In this document: positions 49,601 to 59,050 of the stretch, one piece after another
Layout of the letters: each line of letters opens with the position of its first letter
How positions within the stretch are numbered: position 1 is the stretch's first letter
Origin: CAJXSN01 sp947492235
GTDB lineage: Bacteria > Pseudomonadota > Alphaproteobacteria > Sphingomonadales > Sphingomonadaceae
Length of the DNA stretch: 64,000 bases
Reading direction: 5' to 3'
Assembly: GCF_042492175.1 (NCBI RefSeq)
Contig: NZ_CP170453.1
Coordinates: forward strand, 806,001-870,000
Made by a program: the position numbers and the translations under genes
Notes under the pieces: model-generated
Told to the model about the DNA's origin: nothing
What the model saw: the letters and a program-made list of their open reading frames with translations, nothing else
Databases searched by the model: none

Positions 49601-51160
49601 TCAGCTTTTTCCAGCCACCATCGCGCGCAGCTCTGTCTTCAGCAATTTGCCGATATGGCTGCGCGGCATTTCCTCGATCGCGTGCAGGGCCGAGAGCCGC
49701 TGGGTCTTGCCGACATTGTTGTTCACTCTGCCCAGGATATCGGGCACTTCGCTTCTCTCCACGCCATCCGCCAGCCGGACGAAGCCCAACGGCGTCTCGC
49801 CCCATTGCTTGCTCGGCACGCCGATCACGGCGGCCTCGGCCACGCGGCTGTCTTTCTCCAGCTCTGCCTCCAGATCGCTGGGGAAGATACTGAACCCGCC
49901 GGAGATGATCATATCCTTCGCGCGGCCCACCAGCTCGACAAAGCCATCGGCATCGACCCGGCCGATATCGCCCATCCGCTGCCAGATGTCGCCCGTGTCC
50001 GGATCTTTCCAATAGCCGTCCTGCGTTTTGCCGGGCTGGTTTTTGTACCCGCTCATCATGGTGTGCGACCAGCCGACCAGATTGCCCGGCTGACCCACGG
50101 GCACTTCATTGTCGTCATCGTCCAGCACTTTCAGCACGCTGCCCGGCGATGGGCGGCCCACAGTGTGCAGCTTGTCCGGAAATTCATGGGCGTAAAGCAG
50201 GCAGACGACGCCGCCTTCGGTCATCGAGTAAATCTCGATCAATGCGCCCGGCATCCGGTCCAGCACCTGCCGCTTCAGCTCGGCAGAAAACGGCGCGCTG
50301 GTGCAATATTTCAGTTTCAGCGCCGAGAGGTCAAACTCGTCGAAGCGCGGTTCGTCCATCAGGCGCTGATACTGAACTGGTACCAGCATGGTGACATTGA
50401 CCGCGAAGCGCTGGGCGGTGGCCAGCCAGTCGACTGTCTTGAACTTGCCCATGATGTTCACCGTCCCGCCCGCCAGCATGACCGGCAGAAACGCGACCAT
50501 GGTGGTGTTGGAATAGAGCGGAGTGGAAGCGAGGCTGACCGGCTCGATCCCGGCATCGAGATAGGATGCGCCGGTGGTCGCAAACTGGGTCCAGCGCATG
50601 GCGTGCGAGTGGACGATACCCTTGGGTGTGCCGGTCGTGCCACTGGAGTAAATGATGTTGAACGGGTCGCCGGGCTGCGGGTCATGCGCCGGGGCCTGCG
50701 TCCCCTCCGGCGCCATCCATGCATCCAGCTCTTCGTCGAGAATGATATGGGTAAGTTCGGGCAAAAACCCGTCGCCCAGCTCGGCAGTCTTGGCTCGATC
50801 AATAAACAGATGCCGCGCGTCTGAATCTGTCGCCATGCCTTCCAGTTGCGCGGGGCTGGCACTGGTGGTCAGCGGAGCGGCCACCCCGCCGGCGCGCACC
50901 GCCGCGAGGAACACCAGCGCGTAATTGATCGAGGACGTACCAAGGATCGCGACCGACTGCCCGCGCTCCAGCCCCGTCTCCACCAGACGCGCCGCAATCC
51001 GCTCCACACGGTCCTGCATTTGCGCCCATGTCAGCTCACCCGCATCATCGCGCAGCGCCACCTTGTCCGGCGTCTCCCGCGCCCGCATAGCCAGTGTTTC
51101 GCAGTAGGAACCGAAGGGCGCGTGGAGCGGGGCGGAGGCCGGGTTTTGCTGTTTGGTCAT
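49601..51160 (-). CDS. AMP-binding acyl-CoA synthetase/ligase
   Basis: A 519-residue adenylate-forming enzyme. The AMP motif is FNIIYSSGTTGTPKGIVHSH (near residue 170), the A5-type motif IEIYSMTEGG, and C-terminal RMGDIGRVDADGFVELVGRAKDMIISGGFSIFPSDLEAELEKDSRVAEAAVIGVPSKQWGETPLGFV is the usual hinge and lid; the catalytic Lys lies in HIGKLLKTELR. It activates a carboxylic acid to its CoA thioester via the acyl-AMP. Substrate unknown; a medium or long-chain fatty acid or an aryl acid is possible. Divergent from gyrB. Confidence 0.93.
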   Translation of the reverse strand: MTKQQNPASAPLHAPFGSYCETLAMRARETPDKVALRDDAGELTWAQMQDRVERIAARLVETGLERGQSVAILGTSSINYALVFLAAVRAGGVAAPLTTSASPAQLEGMATDSDARHLFIDRAKTAELGDGFLPELTHIILDEELDAWMAPEGTQAPAHDPQPGDPFNIIYSSGTTGTPKGIVHSHAMRWTQFATTGASYLDAGIEPVSLASTPLYSNTTMVAFLPVMLAGGTVNIMGKFKTVDWLATAQRFAVNVTMLVPVQYQRLMDEPRFDEFDLSALKLKYCTSAPFSAELKRQVLDRMPGALIEIYSMTEGGVVCLLYAHEFPDKLHTVGRPSPGSVLKVLDDDDNEVPVGQPGNLVGWSHTMMSGYKNQPGKTQDGYWKDPDTGDIWQRMGDIGRVDADGFVELVGRAKDMIISGGFSIFPSDLEAELEKDSRVAEAAVIGVPSKQWGETPLGFVRLADGVERSEVPDILGRVNNNVGKTQRLSALHAIEEMPRSHIGKLLKTELRAMVAGKS

Positions 51161-51302
51161 GCCCCTGACCTAACGCAGCGACGACGAGCGGCAAGCACTC
51201 AATTTGAGAGCCTGCATGAGAGCTTCCTTAGGTCGTGGAAAATTGCCGCGAAAGGTGCCCGCAGCATTTGGGTTTCCACCGCCAAGCGCCTATATAAAAA
51301 GC

Positions 51303-53867
51303 ATGAGTGACACCCCACCGGAAACCCCGGCAACGCCCGACGCCACGCCGCCCCAAAACGCCAAGCAAATGGGCGAATATGGTGCCGATTCTATCAAGGT
51401 TCTCAAAGGCCTGGACGCCGTGCGCAAGCGCCCGGGCATGTATATTGGCGATACCGACGATGGATCGGGCTTGCACCACATGGTGTTCGAGGTATCGGAC
51501 AATGCGATCGACGAAGCCTTGGCTGGCCATTGCGACCTCGTTCTGATCGAGATGAACGCCGATGGCAGTGTCTCTGTAGAAGATAACGGGCGCGGCATTC
51601 CGGTCGATATGCACAAGGAAGAAGGCGTGTCGGCGGCCGAGGTCATCATGACCCAGCTGCATGCGGGCGGGAAGTTTGAAAACACCAGCGACGACAACGC
51701 CTACAAGGTGTCGGGCGGCCTGCACGGTGTGGGCGTTTCGGTGGTGAACGCCCTGTCCGAATGGCTGGAACTGGTTATCTGGCGCAACGGCAAAGAGCAC
51801 TACATGCGCTTTGAACATGGCGAGGCGGTAAAGAGTCTCGAAGTGACCGGCGATGCCCCGAAGGTCGAGCAGAACCCTGACGACAATGGCTTCAAGAAGG
51901 GGACCCGCGTCACCTTCATGCCGAGCCACGACACATTCAAGAACGTGACCGACTTCGATTTCGACAAGCTGGAGCACCGCTACCGCGAGCTCGCCTTCCT
52001 CAATTCGGGTGTGCGCATTCTGCTGCGCGACAACCGGCCCGAAGAAACGCTGGAGCACGATCTGTATTACGAGGGCGGTATCGCAGCTTTCGTCAAATAT
52101 CTCGACCGGAACAAGGAAGCCCTGATCGCCGAGCCGATTTCGGTCAGCGCGGAAAAGGATGGCATCGGGATCGACGTCGCTCTGGAATGGAACGACAGCT
52201 ATTACGAAAACGTCCTGACATTCACTAACAACATTCCCCAGCGCGACGGCGGCACGCACCTCGCGGCCTTCCGCGCCGCGCTGACCCGCACGCTGAACAA
52301 TTATGCGCAGTCCAGTGGGCTGATGAAGAAGGAAAAGGTCAGTCTGTCGGGCGAAGACATGCGCGAGGGCCTGACCGCCATCGTCAGCGTGAAACTGCCT
52401 GATCCCAAGTTCGGCAGCCAGACGAAGGACAAGCTGGTCTCCAGCGAAGTCCGCCAGCCGCTGGAGTCGCTGATGGGCGAGAAGATGACCGAATGGCTGG
52501 AAGAGAACCCGGCCGATGCGAAAGCCATCATCCAGAAGATCATCGACGCCGCTGCCGCCCGCGAAGCCGCCCGCCGCGCCCGCGAGATGAGCCGCAAGGG
52601 CGCGATGAGCGTCGCCAGCCTGCCGGGCAAACTCGCCGATTGTCAGAACCGCGATCCCGCGCAGTGTGAACTGTTTCTGGTGGAGGGCGATTCCGCTGGT
52701 GGCAGCGCCAAGCAGGGCCGTGACCGGAAGATTCAGGCGATCCTTCCGCTCAAGGGCAAGATCCTGAATGTGGAGCGCGCCCGGTTCGACCGGATCATTT
52801 CCTCCAAGGAAGTCGGCACGCTGATTCAGGCGATGGGCACCGGCCTGCGCGACGAATTCGATCTGTCGAAACTGCGCTATCACAAGATTGTGATCATGAC
52901 CGACGCCGATGTCGACGGCGCGCATATCCGCACGCTGCTGCTGACATTCTTCCACCGACAGATGCCCGAGATCGTCAAGGCCGGGCATTTGTTCATCGCC
53001 CAGCCGCCGCTGTACAAGGTGAGCAAGGGCCGCAGCGAGGTCTATCTGAAGGATGACCGGGAGCTCGACCGCTATTTGATCGATGCCGGTCTGCAGGGCC
53101 GGATGCTGGACGATGGCAATTCGCAGCGCTCGGGCGACGATCTGCGAGGGCTGGTCGAACACGGCCTGCGGATGCGCAATCTGATCGCGTTCGCCCCGAG
53201 GCGTTACTCGCCCATGATTGTCGAGGAAATGGCTTTGGCCGGTGTGCTGGACCCCGACGCGACCGCCAGCGCGGCAGCGATGGAAAAGGCTGCCCAGCGG
53301 CTGAATATGGGCGATCTGGAAGCGACCTGGACCGCGACGAAGAACGCCGATGGCGGCGTCCAGTTCGAACGGCTGTGGCGCGGTGTCACCGATGTCCACA
53401 TGATCGACGCCAAATTCCTCGAAAGCGCGGAGGCGCGCAAGCTGCACCGCGTGGCGCAGGAGCATGCCGAAGCCTATGACAAGGCCGCCGTTCTGGTGAA
53501 GCTGTCGAGCGCCGATGCGGAATCTGCCGAGGACACCGAAGTGGCCGATGTCGAGGATGACGCGGCCGAAACGCCATCCTTCGCCGATGACGATTCGATC
53601 AGCCGTCCAACCCAGCTGCTGGACACCGTGCTCGCAGCAGGCCGCAAGGGTCTGGCCATTGCCCGCTACAAGGGCCTTGGCGAGATGAATGCCGAGCAGC
53701 TGTGGGAGACCACACTCGACCCCGATCACCGCATTCTGCTGCAGGTGAAGGTGGAAGATGCGGACGTGACGGACGAGATTTTCACCCGCCTGATGGGCGA
53801 TGTGGTCGAACCCCGGCGCGAGTTCATTCAGGATAATGCGCTGAATGTCGCAAACCTCGATGTCTGA
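51303..53867 (+). CDS. gyrB: DNA gyrase subunit B
   Basis: An 854-residue ATPase subunit of gyrase, which introduces negative supercoils. From ATG 51303: YGADSIKVLKGLDAVRKRPGMYIGDTDDGSGLHHMVFEVSDNAIDEAL is the GHKL opening, KVSGGLHGVGVSVVNALS the ATP lid, and ELFLVEGDSAGGSAKQGRDRKIQAILPLKGKILNVERAR with IIMTDADVDGAHIRTLLLTFFHRQMPE the TOPRIM metal site (E, DxD). Before the C-terminal block GLAIARYKGLGEMNAEQLWETT sits an acidic linker of about 35 residues (DAESAEDTEVADVEDDAAETPSF), a feature of this lineage. The earlier open frame from 51204 is not conserved-looking. Confidence 0.97.
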   Translation: MSDTPPETPATPDATPPQNAKQMGEYGADSIKVLKGLDAVRKRPGMYIGDTDDGSGLHHMVFEVSDNAIDEALAGHCDLVLIEMNADGSVSVEDNGRGIPVDMHKEEGVSAAEVIMTQLHAGGKFENTSDDNAYKVSGGLHGVGVSVVNALSEWLELVIWRNGKEHYMRFEHGEAVKSLEVTGDAPKVEQNPDDNGFKKGTRVTFMPSHDTFKNVTDFDFDKLEHRYRELAFLNSGVRILLRDNRPEETLEHDLYYEGGIAAFVKYLDRNKEALIAEPISVSAEKDGIGIDVALEWNDSYYENVLTFTNNIPQRDGGTHLAAFRAALTRTLNNYAQSSGLMKKEKVSLSGEDMREGLTAIVSVKLPDPKFGSQTKDKLVSSEVRQPLESLMGEKMTEWLEENPADAKAIIQKIIDAAAAREAARRAREMSRKGAMSVASLPGKLADCQNRDPAQCELFLVEGDSAGGSAKQGRDRKIQAILPLKGKILNVERARFDRIISSKEVGTLIQAMGTGLRDEFDLSKLRYHKIVIMTDADVDGAHIRTLLLTFFHRQMPEIVKAGHLFIAQPPLYKVSKGRSEVYLKDDRELDRYLIDAGLQGRMLDDGNSQRSGDDLRGLVEHGLRMRNLIAFAPRRYSPMIVEEMALAGVLDPDATASAAAMEKAAQRLNMGDLEATWTATKNADGGVQFERLWRGVTDVHMIDAKFLESAEARKLHRVAQEHAEAYDKAAVLVKLSSADAESAEDTEVADVEDDAAETPSFADDDSISRPTQLLDTVLAAGRKGLAIARYKGLGEMNAEQLWETTLDPDHRILLQVKVEDADVTDEIFTRLMGDVVEPRREFIQDNALNVANLDV

Positions 53868-53949
53868 GGCGTTGGAGCGTGGACCGTGCCGGTTCCTGCC
53901 CCACATTTGCTAGTGCGAAGGGCCCCGCAAGCGCGGTAGCCTGCGCGCA

Positions 53950-54474
53950 ATGACGGGCCCGAGCATCACAGTGGAACAGCTTGCCGACAGGCTGGCCATT
54001 GAAGACACGCTGGCGCTTTATTGCCGGGGGATCGACCGTTGCGATGCCGAGGCATTGCACGCCGTCTTCCCGCCCGATGCCAAGCTCGATTATGGGTATG
54101 GCCCGCAAGAGCCCGCGCCGATGATCGAGGGGCTGCTCGATTCGCTCAGCGCGATGCGGCTGACCCAGCACAATATCGGCAATGTTGTGTGCCGGATCGA
54201 TGGCGACAGCGCCAAGGCAGAGACTTATTGTGTCGCCCTGCACATATTCGACAATGACGCAGGCGACGAAACCGAACTGGTCGTTGGTGGCCGCTATCTC
54301 GACACTCTAGCCAAGCGCGACGGGCGCTGGCTGATCGTGGAGCGGCTGTACATCATGGACTGGAACCGCATGGGGCTAGCCACCATGCAGACCAGCGGCG
54401 GGATGTTCGATGCGCTCAAACGCACCGGAGCGCGCAAGCCCGATGATCCGTCTTACGCATGGTGGCAGGAATAG
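53950..54474 (+). CDS. SnoaL-like / NTF2 family protein
   Basis: A 174-residue protein. ITVEQLADRLAIEDTLALYCRGIDRCDAEALHAVFPPDAKLDYG and TQHNIGNVVCRIDGDSAKAETYCVALHIF match the SnoaL_4-like NTF2 fold (A.ED.L..Y.RG.DR.D...L...F.PDA...YG). Members include dehydratases and ring-hydroxylating dioxygenase beta-like subunits; the cavity could bind a small hydrophobic compound. No catalytic role can be fixed. It stands alone 82 bases after gyrB. Confidence 0.88.
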   Translation: MTGPSITVEQLADRLAIEDTLALYCRGIDRCDAEALHAVFPPDAKLDYGYGPQEPAPMIEGLLDSLSAMRLTQHNIGNVVCRIDGDSAKAETYCVALHIFDNDAGDETELVVGGRYLDTLAKRDGRWLIVERLYIMDWNRMGLATMQTSGGMFDALKRTGARKPDDPSYAWWQE

Positions 54475-54604
54475 CGGCTGCAAGCGCCCTACTGGCCATT
54501 TTAGCGCGGGACAATGCCCATTCGGTCGTGAGGCGATCGCATCTTTCACGATCCGCCGTGGTTTCCTATGTTGCATGGTGAGGGCGCAAGGAGGCCCGAC
54601 TTGC

Positions 54605-55357
54605 ATGAAACCCGGCGCACTCGCCATTCATTCGCGCGAAGAGACGATCAAGGCGCTGGTTCTGGCCGGAGCAATCCTGCTTGTTCTGCCTGTGCTGCCG
54701 CTGGGCAATTTCGTGCTCTATCCCTTCATGATCCTGGCGACGTGGTTTCACGAGATGGGTCACGGGCTTGCCGCGATTTTGGTCGGCAATGATTTCGAGC
54801 GGCTGATCCTCTATCCCGACGGTTCGGGCGTGGCGGAATCCTATGGGCCGATCCGCGCCTCACGGTTTGACGATGCGGTGATCAGTGCGGCTGGCCCAAT
54901 TGGACCGGCGGTGATCGGGTCGCTGCTGATCCTTGCCTCGGCCCATCCCCGTGCATGGCGCCCCGTCCTCTATTCATTGGCCGGAGCGATTGCAGTATCC
55001 ACTCTGATATGGGTCGACGGGATGACCGGCTGGATCGTCTTGCCGCTTATTGTCCTCACTCTGGTGGCGATAGCCGCGAGGGCCCCGCCATGGGCAGAGC
55101 GTTTCACGTTGCAATTCCTCGGGCTGCAGGCAGCCCTGTCGATGTTCGCGCAATGGGACTATCTGCTGGTCGAGCAAGCCAATATCGGCGGCGAGGTCAT
55201 GCTGTCGGACACAGGACAGATTGAACGCGCGCTGTTCCTGCCCCATTGGGTGTGGGCGGGGGCCATTATCGTCCTCGCCGCGCTGATGATCGGGGCAAGC
55301 CTGCGCTATGCCCTGTCACCGCGCCGCAGTGCCAATGAATGGAGCCAAGTGCCATGA
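54605..55357 (+). CDS. M50-like membrane metallopeptidase
   Basis: A 250-residue inner-membrane protein with AAGGAGG upstream of ATG 54605. The zinc motif HEMGH lies in FMILATWFHEMGHGLAAILVGNDFERL, inside a membrane segment as in intramembrane M50 peptidases, and SRFDDAVISAAGPIGPAVIGSLL resembles the second M50 block (usually with an Asp). About five to six membrane helices. It may process membrane-anchored regulators or be a relative without protease function (M50B-like). The next gene overlaps by ATGA. Confidence 0.8.
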   Translation: MKPGALAIHSREETIKALVLAGAILLVLPVLPLGNFVLYPFMILATWFHEMGHGLAAILVGNDFERLILYPDGSGVAESYGPIRASRFDDAVISAAGPIGPAVIGSLLILASAHPRAWRPVLYSLAGAIAVSTLIWVDGMTGWIVLPLIVLTLVAIAARAPPWAERFTLQFLGLQAALSMFAQWDYLLVEQANIGGEVMLSDTGQIERALFLPHWVWAGAIIVLAALMIGASLRYALSPRRSANEWSQVP

Positions 55358-56478
55358 TCCGCAAAGACCGCATCGTCGGGATCGAGCATGGAGGCTTCTT
55401 GCTGCTTCTGCTGCTGGTGACCATCGCGCTGGCGATGATTTCCTGGCCGTTCTGGGGTCCGATCCTGTGGGCTGCGCTGGCAGCAATTATCTTCCGGCCG
55501 CTCTATGACTGGATGCTCGCGCGCATGCCCCGCTACCCCAATCGGGCTGCGGGTGCGGCGCTGCTGGTCATCCTGTTCGCTGTGCTGCTGCCGGCGCTGT
55601 GGATTGCCAGCATCGTGGTGCGGCAGGCCGCCACTATTTATGTCGCCTTCCGTGACGGCAATGTGGATGTCGCCGAATGGTTTCAAACGCTGATCGCGGC
55701 GTTGCCCAACAGCATCCGCACCCAGCTGGAAAGCACCGGTTGGACCGACCTGCCGCTGGTGCAGGAACGGGTTCAGGAAGTCCTGACCGAAAGCGCCGGG
55801 CTGATCGCGCGGCAAGCGGTAGCCATTGGCGGCAGCGCGCTGACATGGGTCCTGGCTCTGGGTGTCGGGCTCTATATAACCTATTTCCTGCTGCGGGACG
55901 GCAAAGTCATCGGGCACGCCATTGCCCGCGCTCTGCCGATGAACCGCCGCATTTCCGAGCGTCTGTCAGAAAAATTCCTGTCCATCGTGCGCGCCACGAT
56001 CAAGGGATCGATCGTCGTCGGCATGGTTCAGGGGGCGCTGGGAGGCATCACCTTCTGGATCGTCGGCGTGCCTTCCGCGATCCTGTTCGGTGTGCTGATG
56101 GCGGTGTTCTCGCTCCTGCCCGCAGTCGGCCCGGCCATCGTCTGGGGGCCTGCTGCCATCTGGCTGTTGGCGACCGGCGCGGTGTGGGAAGGCGTTGTGG
56201 TCATCATCTCCGGCGTGGCGGTGATCGGCATGGCCGACAACGTCCTGCGCCCCATTCTGGTGGGCCGCGACACCGGCATTCCCGACTGGCTGGTGCTGGT
56301 CACCACGCTGGGCGGCATCGCCAGCATCGGCCTGTCGGGCATCGTGCTGGGGCCGCTGGTCGCGGGCCTGTTTCTGGCCGGGTGGAGCATGCTGAGCGAG
56401 TTTCGCGACCGGCCGGAAACCGACCGGATCGCCGATGTGGTGGACGAGGTGGATATTCTGCCCGACGCCGAGACGTAG
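55354..56478 (+). CDS. AI-2E family transporter (TqsA/PerM-like)
   Basis: A 374-residue permease from ATG 55354, overlapping the peptidase stop (ATGA). It has eight hydrophobic segments with the family blocks WAALAAIIFRPLYDWML and GSIVVGMVQGALGGITFWIVGVPSAILFGVLMAVFSLLPAVGPAIVWGPAAIWLL, then NVLRPILVGRDTGIPDWLVLVTTLGGIASIGLSGIVLGPLVAGLF. Family members export AI-2 or act as Na+/H+ antiporters; which applies here is unknown. Coupled to the M50-like gene. Confidence 0.92.
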   Translation: MIRKDRIVGIEHGGFLLLLLLVTIALAMISWPFWGPILWAALAAIIFRPLYDWMLARMPRYPNRAAGAALLVILFAVLLPALWIASIVVRQAATIYVAFRDGNVDVAEWFQTLIAALPNSIRTQLESTGWTDLPLVQERVQEVLTESAGLIARQAVAIGGSALTWVLALGVGLYITYFLLRDGKVIGHAIARALPMNRRISERLSEKFLSIVRATIKGSIVVGMVQGALGGITFWIVGVPSAILFGVLMAVFSLLPAVGPAIVWGPAAIWLLATGAVWEGVVVIISGVAVIGMADNVLRPILVGRDTGIPDWLVLVTTLGGIASIGLSGIVLGPLVAGLFLAGWSMLSEFRDRPETDRIADVVDEVDILPDAET

Positions 56479-56493
56479 CGCACGCGTTTGCCC

Positions 56494-57690
56494 ATGAAAT
56501 ATGATGCCATCATCCTCGGGGGCGGGGCAGCGGGTTTGTTCTGCGCGGCGCAAGCAGGCCAGCGCGGGCGGCGGGTGGCTGTGCTGGAAAAATCCGACCG
56601 CGTGGGGAAGAAGATCCTTATCAGCGGCGGGGGCCGGTGCAATTTCACCAATATCGGTGCGGGGCCGCAGCACTATCTTTCGGCCAATCCGCATTTCGCC
56701 AAATCGGCGCTGAAACGCTACACCGCGCGTGACTTCATTGCGCTGGTCGATGCCTATGGGATTGCGCATCACGAGAAGACGCTTGGCCAATTGTTCTGTG
56801 ATGGTCCTGCGCAGCAAATCGTCGATCTGCTGCTGGAGGAATGCGCGAAAGCCAGCGTTCAGGGCGGGCAGGTCGATATACTGACCGATCAGGATGTGAC
56901 CGAGGTGGTGCAGAACAGCGGAGCCTTTGCCGTAATGGCGAACGGACAGGCACTGCTGGCCGACAATCTGGTGATCGCCACCGGCGGGCCGTCCATTCCG
57001 AAAATGGGCGCGACCGGCTTCGCCTATGATCTGGCGCGGCAATTCGGCTTGAAAGTGGTCGAGCCGCGCCCAGCTCTGGTGCCATTCACATTAGGCGGAG
57101 AGGACGTTCTGTTCCGCGAACTGTCGGGCGTATCGGCAGAGGTCAAAGCCATGGCGGGCACCGGCAAGCAGAAGGCTGCGTTCCGCGAGGCGGCGTTGAT
57201 GACCCATCGGGGCCTGTCAGGCCCAGCCATTCTCCAGATCTCCAGCTATTGGAGCCACGGCGATCCGGTCGCGCTCGATTTCTTCCCAGACGAAAAACCG
57301 GATTGGCTGCTCACCCGCAAGCGCGACTCACCGCAAACCGATATCGTCGCCATCCTGAAGGAACAGCTGTCCGAGCGCCTAGCGCGGGTTCTGGCCGAGC
57401 GGCTGGGCCTGTCCGGCGTGTTGCAGGGCCTGTCCGACAAGGCGCTGCGGCGGGCGGGCGAGCAGCTGAAACGCTGGGAGTTTACTCCCAATGGCACTGA
57501 GGGCTTTGCCAAGGCCGAAGTGACCGCGGGCGGCATCAGCACCGCTGAATTATCGTCGCAGACTATGGAGGCCAAATCGGTCCCCGGCCTCTATGCCATC
57601 GGCGAGGCGGTGGATGTGACTGGCTGGCTGGGCGGATATAATTTCCAGTGGGCCTGGTCCAGCGGCTGGGCCGCAGGACAGGCGATTTAG
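56494..57690 (+). CDS. NAD(P)/FAD-dependent oxidoreductase, YhiN/HI0933 family
   Basis: A 398-residue flavoprotein from ATG 56494. The FAD motif is YDAIILGGGAAGLFCAAQAGQRGRRVAVLEKSDRVGKKILISGGGRCNFTN, and the second, VIATGGPSIPKMGATGFAYDLARQFG, is followed by MTHRGLSGPAILQISSYW and the C-terminal EVTAGGISTAELSSQTMEAKSVPGLYAIGEAVDVTGWLGGYNFQWAWSSGWAAGQ. Relatives include BaiN of bile-acid metabolism and many of unknown substrate. The last 30 bases of the gene are repeated just downstream. Confidence 0.93.
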   Translation: MKYDAIILGGGAAGLFCAAQAGQRGRRVAVLEKSDRVGKKILISGGGRCNFTNIGAGPQHYLSANPHFAKSALKRYTARDFIALVDAYGIAHHEKTLGQLFCDGPAQQIVDLLLEECAKASVQGGQVDILTDQDVTEVVQNSGAFAVMANGQALLADNLVIATGGPSIPKMGATGFAYDLARQFGLKVVEPRPALVPFTLGGEDVLFRELSGVSAEVKAMAGTGKQKAAFREAALMTHRGLSGPAILQISSYWSHGDPVALDFFPDEKPDWLLTRKRDSPQTDIVAILKEQLSERLARVLAERLGLSGVLQGLSDKALRRAGEQLKRWEFTPNGTEGFAKAEVTAGGISTAELSSQTMEAKSVPGLYAIGEAVDVTGWLGGYNFQWAWSSGWAAGQAI

Positions 57691-57733
57691 GTTCTGGGGT
57701 CTAAGCGGCTGGGCCGCAGGACAGACGATTTAG
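57661..57733 (+). repeat. 30-bp direct repeat at the 3' end of the yhiN-like gene
   Basis: Bases 57661-57690 (AGCGGCTGGGCCGCAGGACA + GGCGATTTAG) recur at 57704-57733 with one change (G to A). The first copy encodes the last residues and stop of the flavoprotein; the second is beyond the stop. A recent tandem duplication with 43-bp period. Confidence 0.9.
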
Positions 57734-57742
57734 TCCACTGCT

Positions 57743-58375
57743 CTAGGTCGCGGCTCTAAGTCCCGTCACAGGAGCGGCCCCGCGATCCGTGCCCGCCAGA
57801 CCGGCAAAGAGCGTATCGATTATCTGAGCCAGTTTCCCTTCGCTCAGCCGGTGATCCAGCAGGGCGATCAGGTCCGGCATGGTGTAGCACATGACCATCT
57901 GGTTGATCAGCGACAGCGCCTGATCGATGGTCAGATCGGGAAACGCGCCGTCCCCTTGCGCCTCGGCCACAATCATTGCGAGATAATGGTCGGCCAGATC
58001 GACATAGCCGCGCACCCGCTCAAATTCTTCCGAACCAACTTCGCACAAAGCGCGATAGCCCGACGGGTCGGCGCGGAAATCCTCCCGGTTGAGGAGATAG
58101 CGCCGGGCGAAGAATTCATACATCTTGCGCGGGGGCGAAAGATCGCTGGCAACCACTTGCTCCATCAGATCGATCTGCGGCTGGTAAAACGCCTCGGCGA
58201 CGCAGTCGAACAGGTCCGCTTCTTCCGGAAAATGCCGCTCGATCTTGCTGCGCGAGAGCCCGCCGGACAGGGCCAGATCGGCGCGGGTAATGACCCGGCC
58301 TTCACTGCGCACCAGCGCCAGCGCATCTTCAATCAGACGCTGCCGCTCGTCCTTACCGCCCGACAATCCGTTCAT
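57743..58375 (-). CDS. TetR/AcrR family transcriptional regulator
   Basis: A 210-residue repressor from ATG 58375 (MNGLSGGKDERQRLIEDALALVRSEG). The DNA-binding helices are ITRADLALSGGLSRSKIERHFPEEADLFDCVAEAFY, which is a slightly unusual recognition helix (LSRSKIERHFP). The C-terminal part (YEFFARRYLLNREDFRADPSGYRALCEVGSEEFERVRGYVDLADHYLAMIVAEAQ) is the ligand domain. Targets unknown; it converges on the flavoprotein gene, and no clear operator was found upstream. Confidence 0.87.
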   Translation of the reverse strand: MNGLSGGKDERQRLIEDALALVRSEGRVITRADLALSGGLSRSKIERHFPEEADLFDCVAEAFYQPQIDLMEQVVASDLSPPRKMYEFFARRYLLNREDFRADPSGYRALCEVGSEEFERVRGYVDLADHYLAMIVAEAQGDGAFPDLTIDQALSLINQMVMCYTMPDLIALLDHRLSEGKLAQIIDTLFAGLAGTDRGAAPVTGLRAAT

Positions 58376-58435
58376 TCCGTGGGTTCCCGCCGTGTGTGCT
58401 CCGTAGCCGGTGCTATCTAGGCCCTGGCGGCGCGC

Positions 58436-58473
58436 AAAAAAAGGGCCGCCGGATCGCTCCGGCAGCCCTTTTT
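58436..58473 (-). terminator. Bidirectional-looking intrinsic terminator after lipoprotein gene
   Basis: On the minus strand: AAAAAGGGCTGCCGGA-GCGA-TCCGGCGGCCCTTTTTTT. An 11-bp stem with one mismatch and a 7-T tract, 24 bases after the lipoprotein stop. The A run on the 5' side makes it able to work in the other direction as well. Confidence 0.92.
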
Positions 58474-58496
58474 CATAGTGATTGCTGTGCAGCGGC

Positions 58497-58958
58497 TTAG
58501 AGCGCTGGTGCCGTGAAGGTGTTCTCCGGCGTGCGCGGACCGTTGGGGTCGGCGTTTTCGTCGGCCAGACGATACAGCGCGCCATCGGCCACGCCGAAGA
58601 CCATGCTTGTCCCGTCTTCGCGGATCAGGATGCGGCTGTTATCGGAATACCAGTTGAAGGTGCCGGACGTCTCGGTGCCGTCCGCCTTCGTCATCGTGTA
58701 GCTGTCATCCGCGCCCAGCGTGATCGTGCTGGTGCCGCCGGCTGCATCGGTGTTGGTGTAGGTCCGCTGGTAGTTGACCGTACCGCGCGCATCGACCGAC
58801 ACTTCGGGATATTCGACGTCCACTTCGGGCACATCAACATCGACGCCTTCGGTCAGGCCATCATCGACAACGCGCTCGTCGGCGTCGGCACCGCCGCCAC
58901 AGGCAGCAAGGGCGAGAGCCAGAGGGGCGGCAAGTGCGAGGCGGGTAGGATTCTTCAT
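58497..58958 (-). CDS. Hypothetical lipoprotein, Asp/Val-rich
   Basis: A 153-residue protein with AAGGAGAAG upstream and a lipobox, LALAAC, with Cys near residue 20. After GGGADADERVVDDGL comes a repeat-like acidic stretch (DVDVPEVDVEYPEVSVDARG) and then a small beta-rich domain (STITLGADDSYTMTKADGTETSGTFNWYSDNSRILIREDGTSMVFGVADGALYRL), similar to lipocalin-like or META-like domains in style. No family assigned. It has its own strong terminator. Confidence 0.78.
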   Translation of the reverse strand: MKNPTRLALAAPLALALAACGGGADADERVVDDGLTEGVDVDVPEVDVEYPEVSVDARGTVNYQRTYTNTDAAGGTSTITLGADDSYTMTKADGTETSGTFNWYSDNSRILIREDGTSMVFGVADGALYRLADENADPNGPRTPENTFTAPAL

Positions 58959-59050
58959 GAAATCTTCTCCTTGATTGGTTTCCTGTCATCCCAACGGATG
59001 CGCAGCGCATTGGTTTCGAAGCTTTACACAACGAAACGTCAGGTCGGGAA

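Noticed and set aside
49101..50015. 304-codon plus-strand frame through the guaA-ligase spacer
   Set aside because: Its second half is antisense to the acyl-CoA ligase and its first half is the C-rich hairpin region; the Ser/Arg/Pro composition is not protein-like.
51228..53906. 892-codon open frame on the minus strand across gyrB
   Set aside because: It is the antisense shadow of gyrB; no domain is recognisable and high GC makes such long mirror frames common here.
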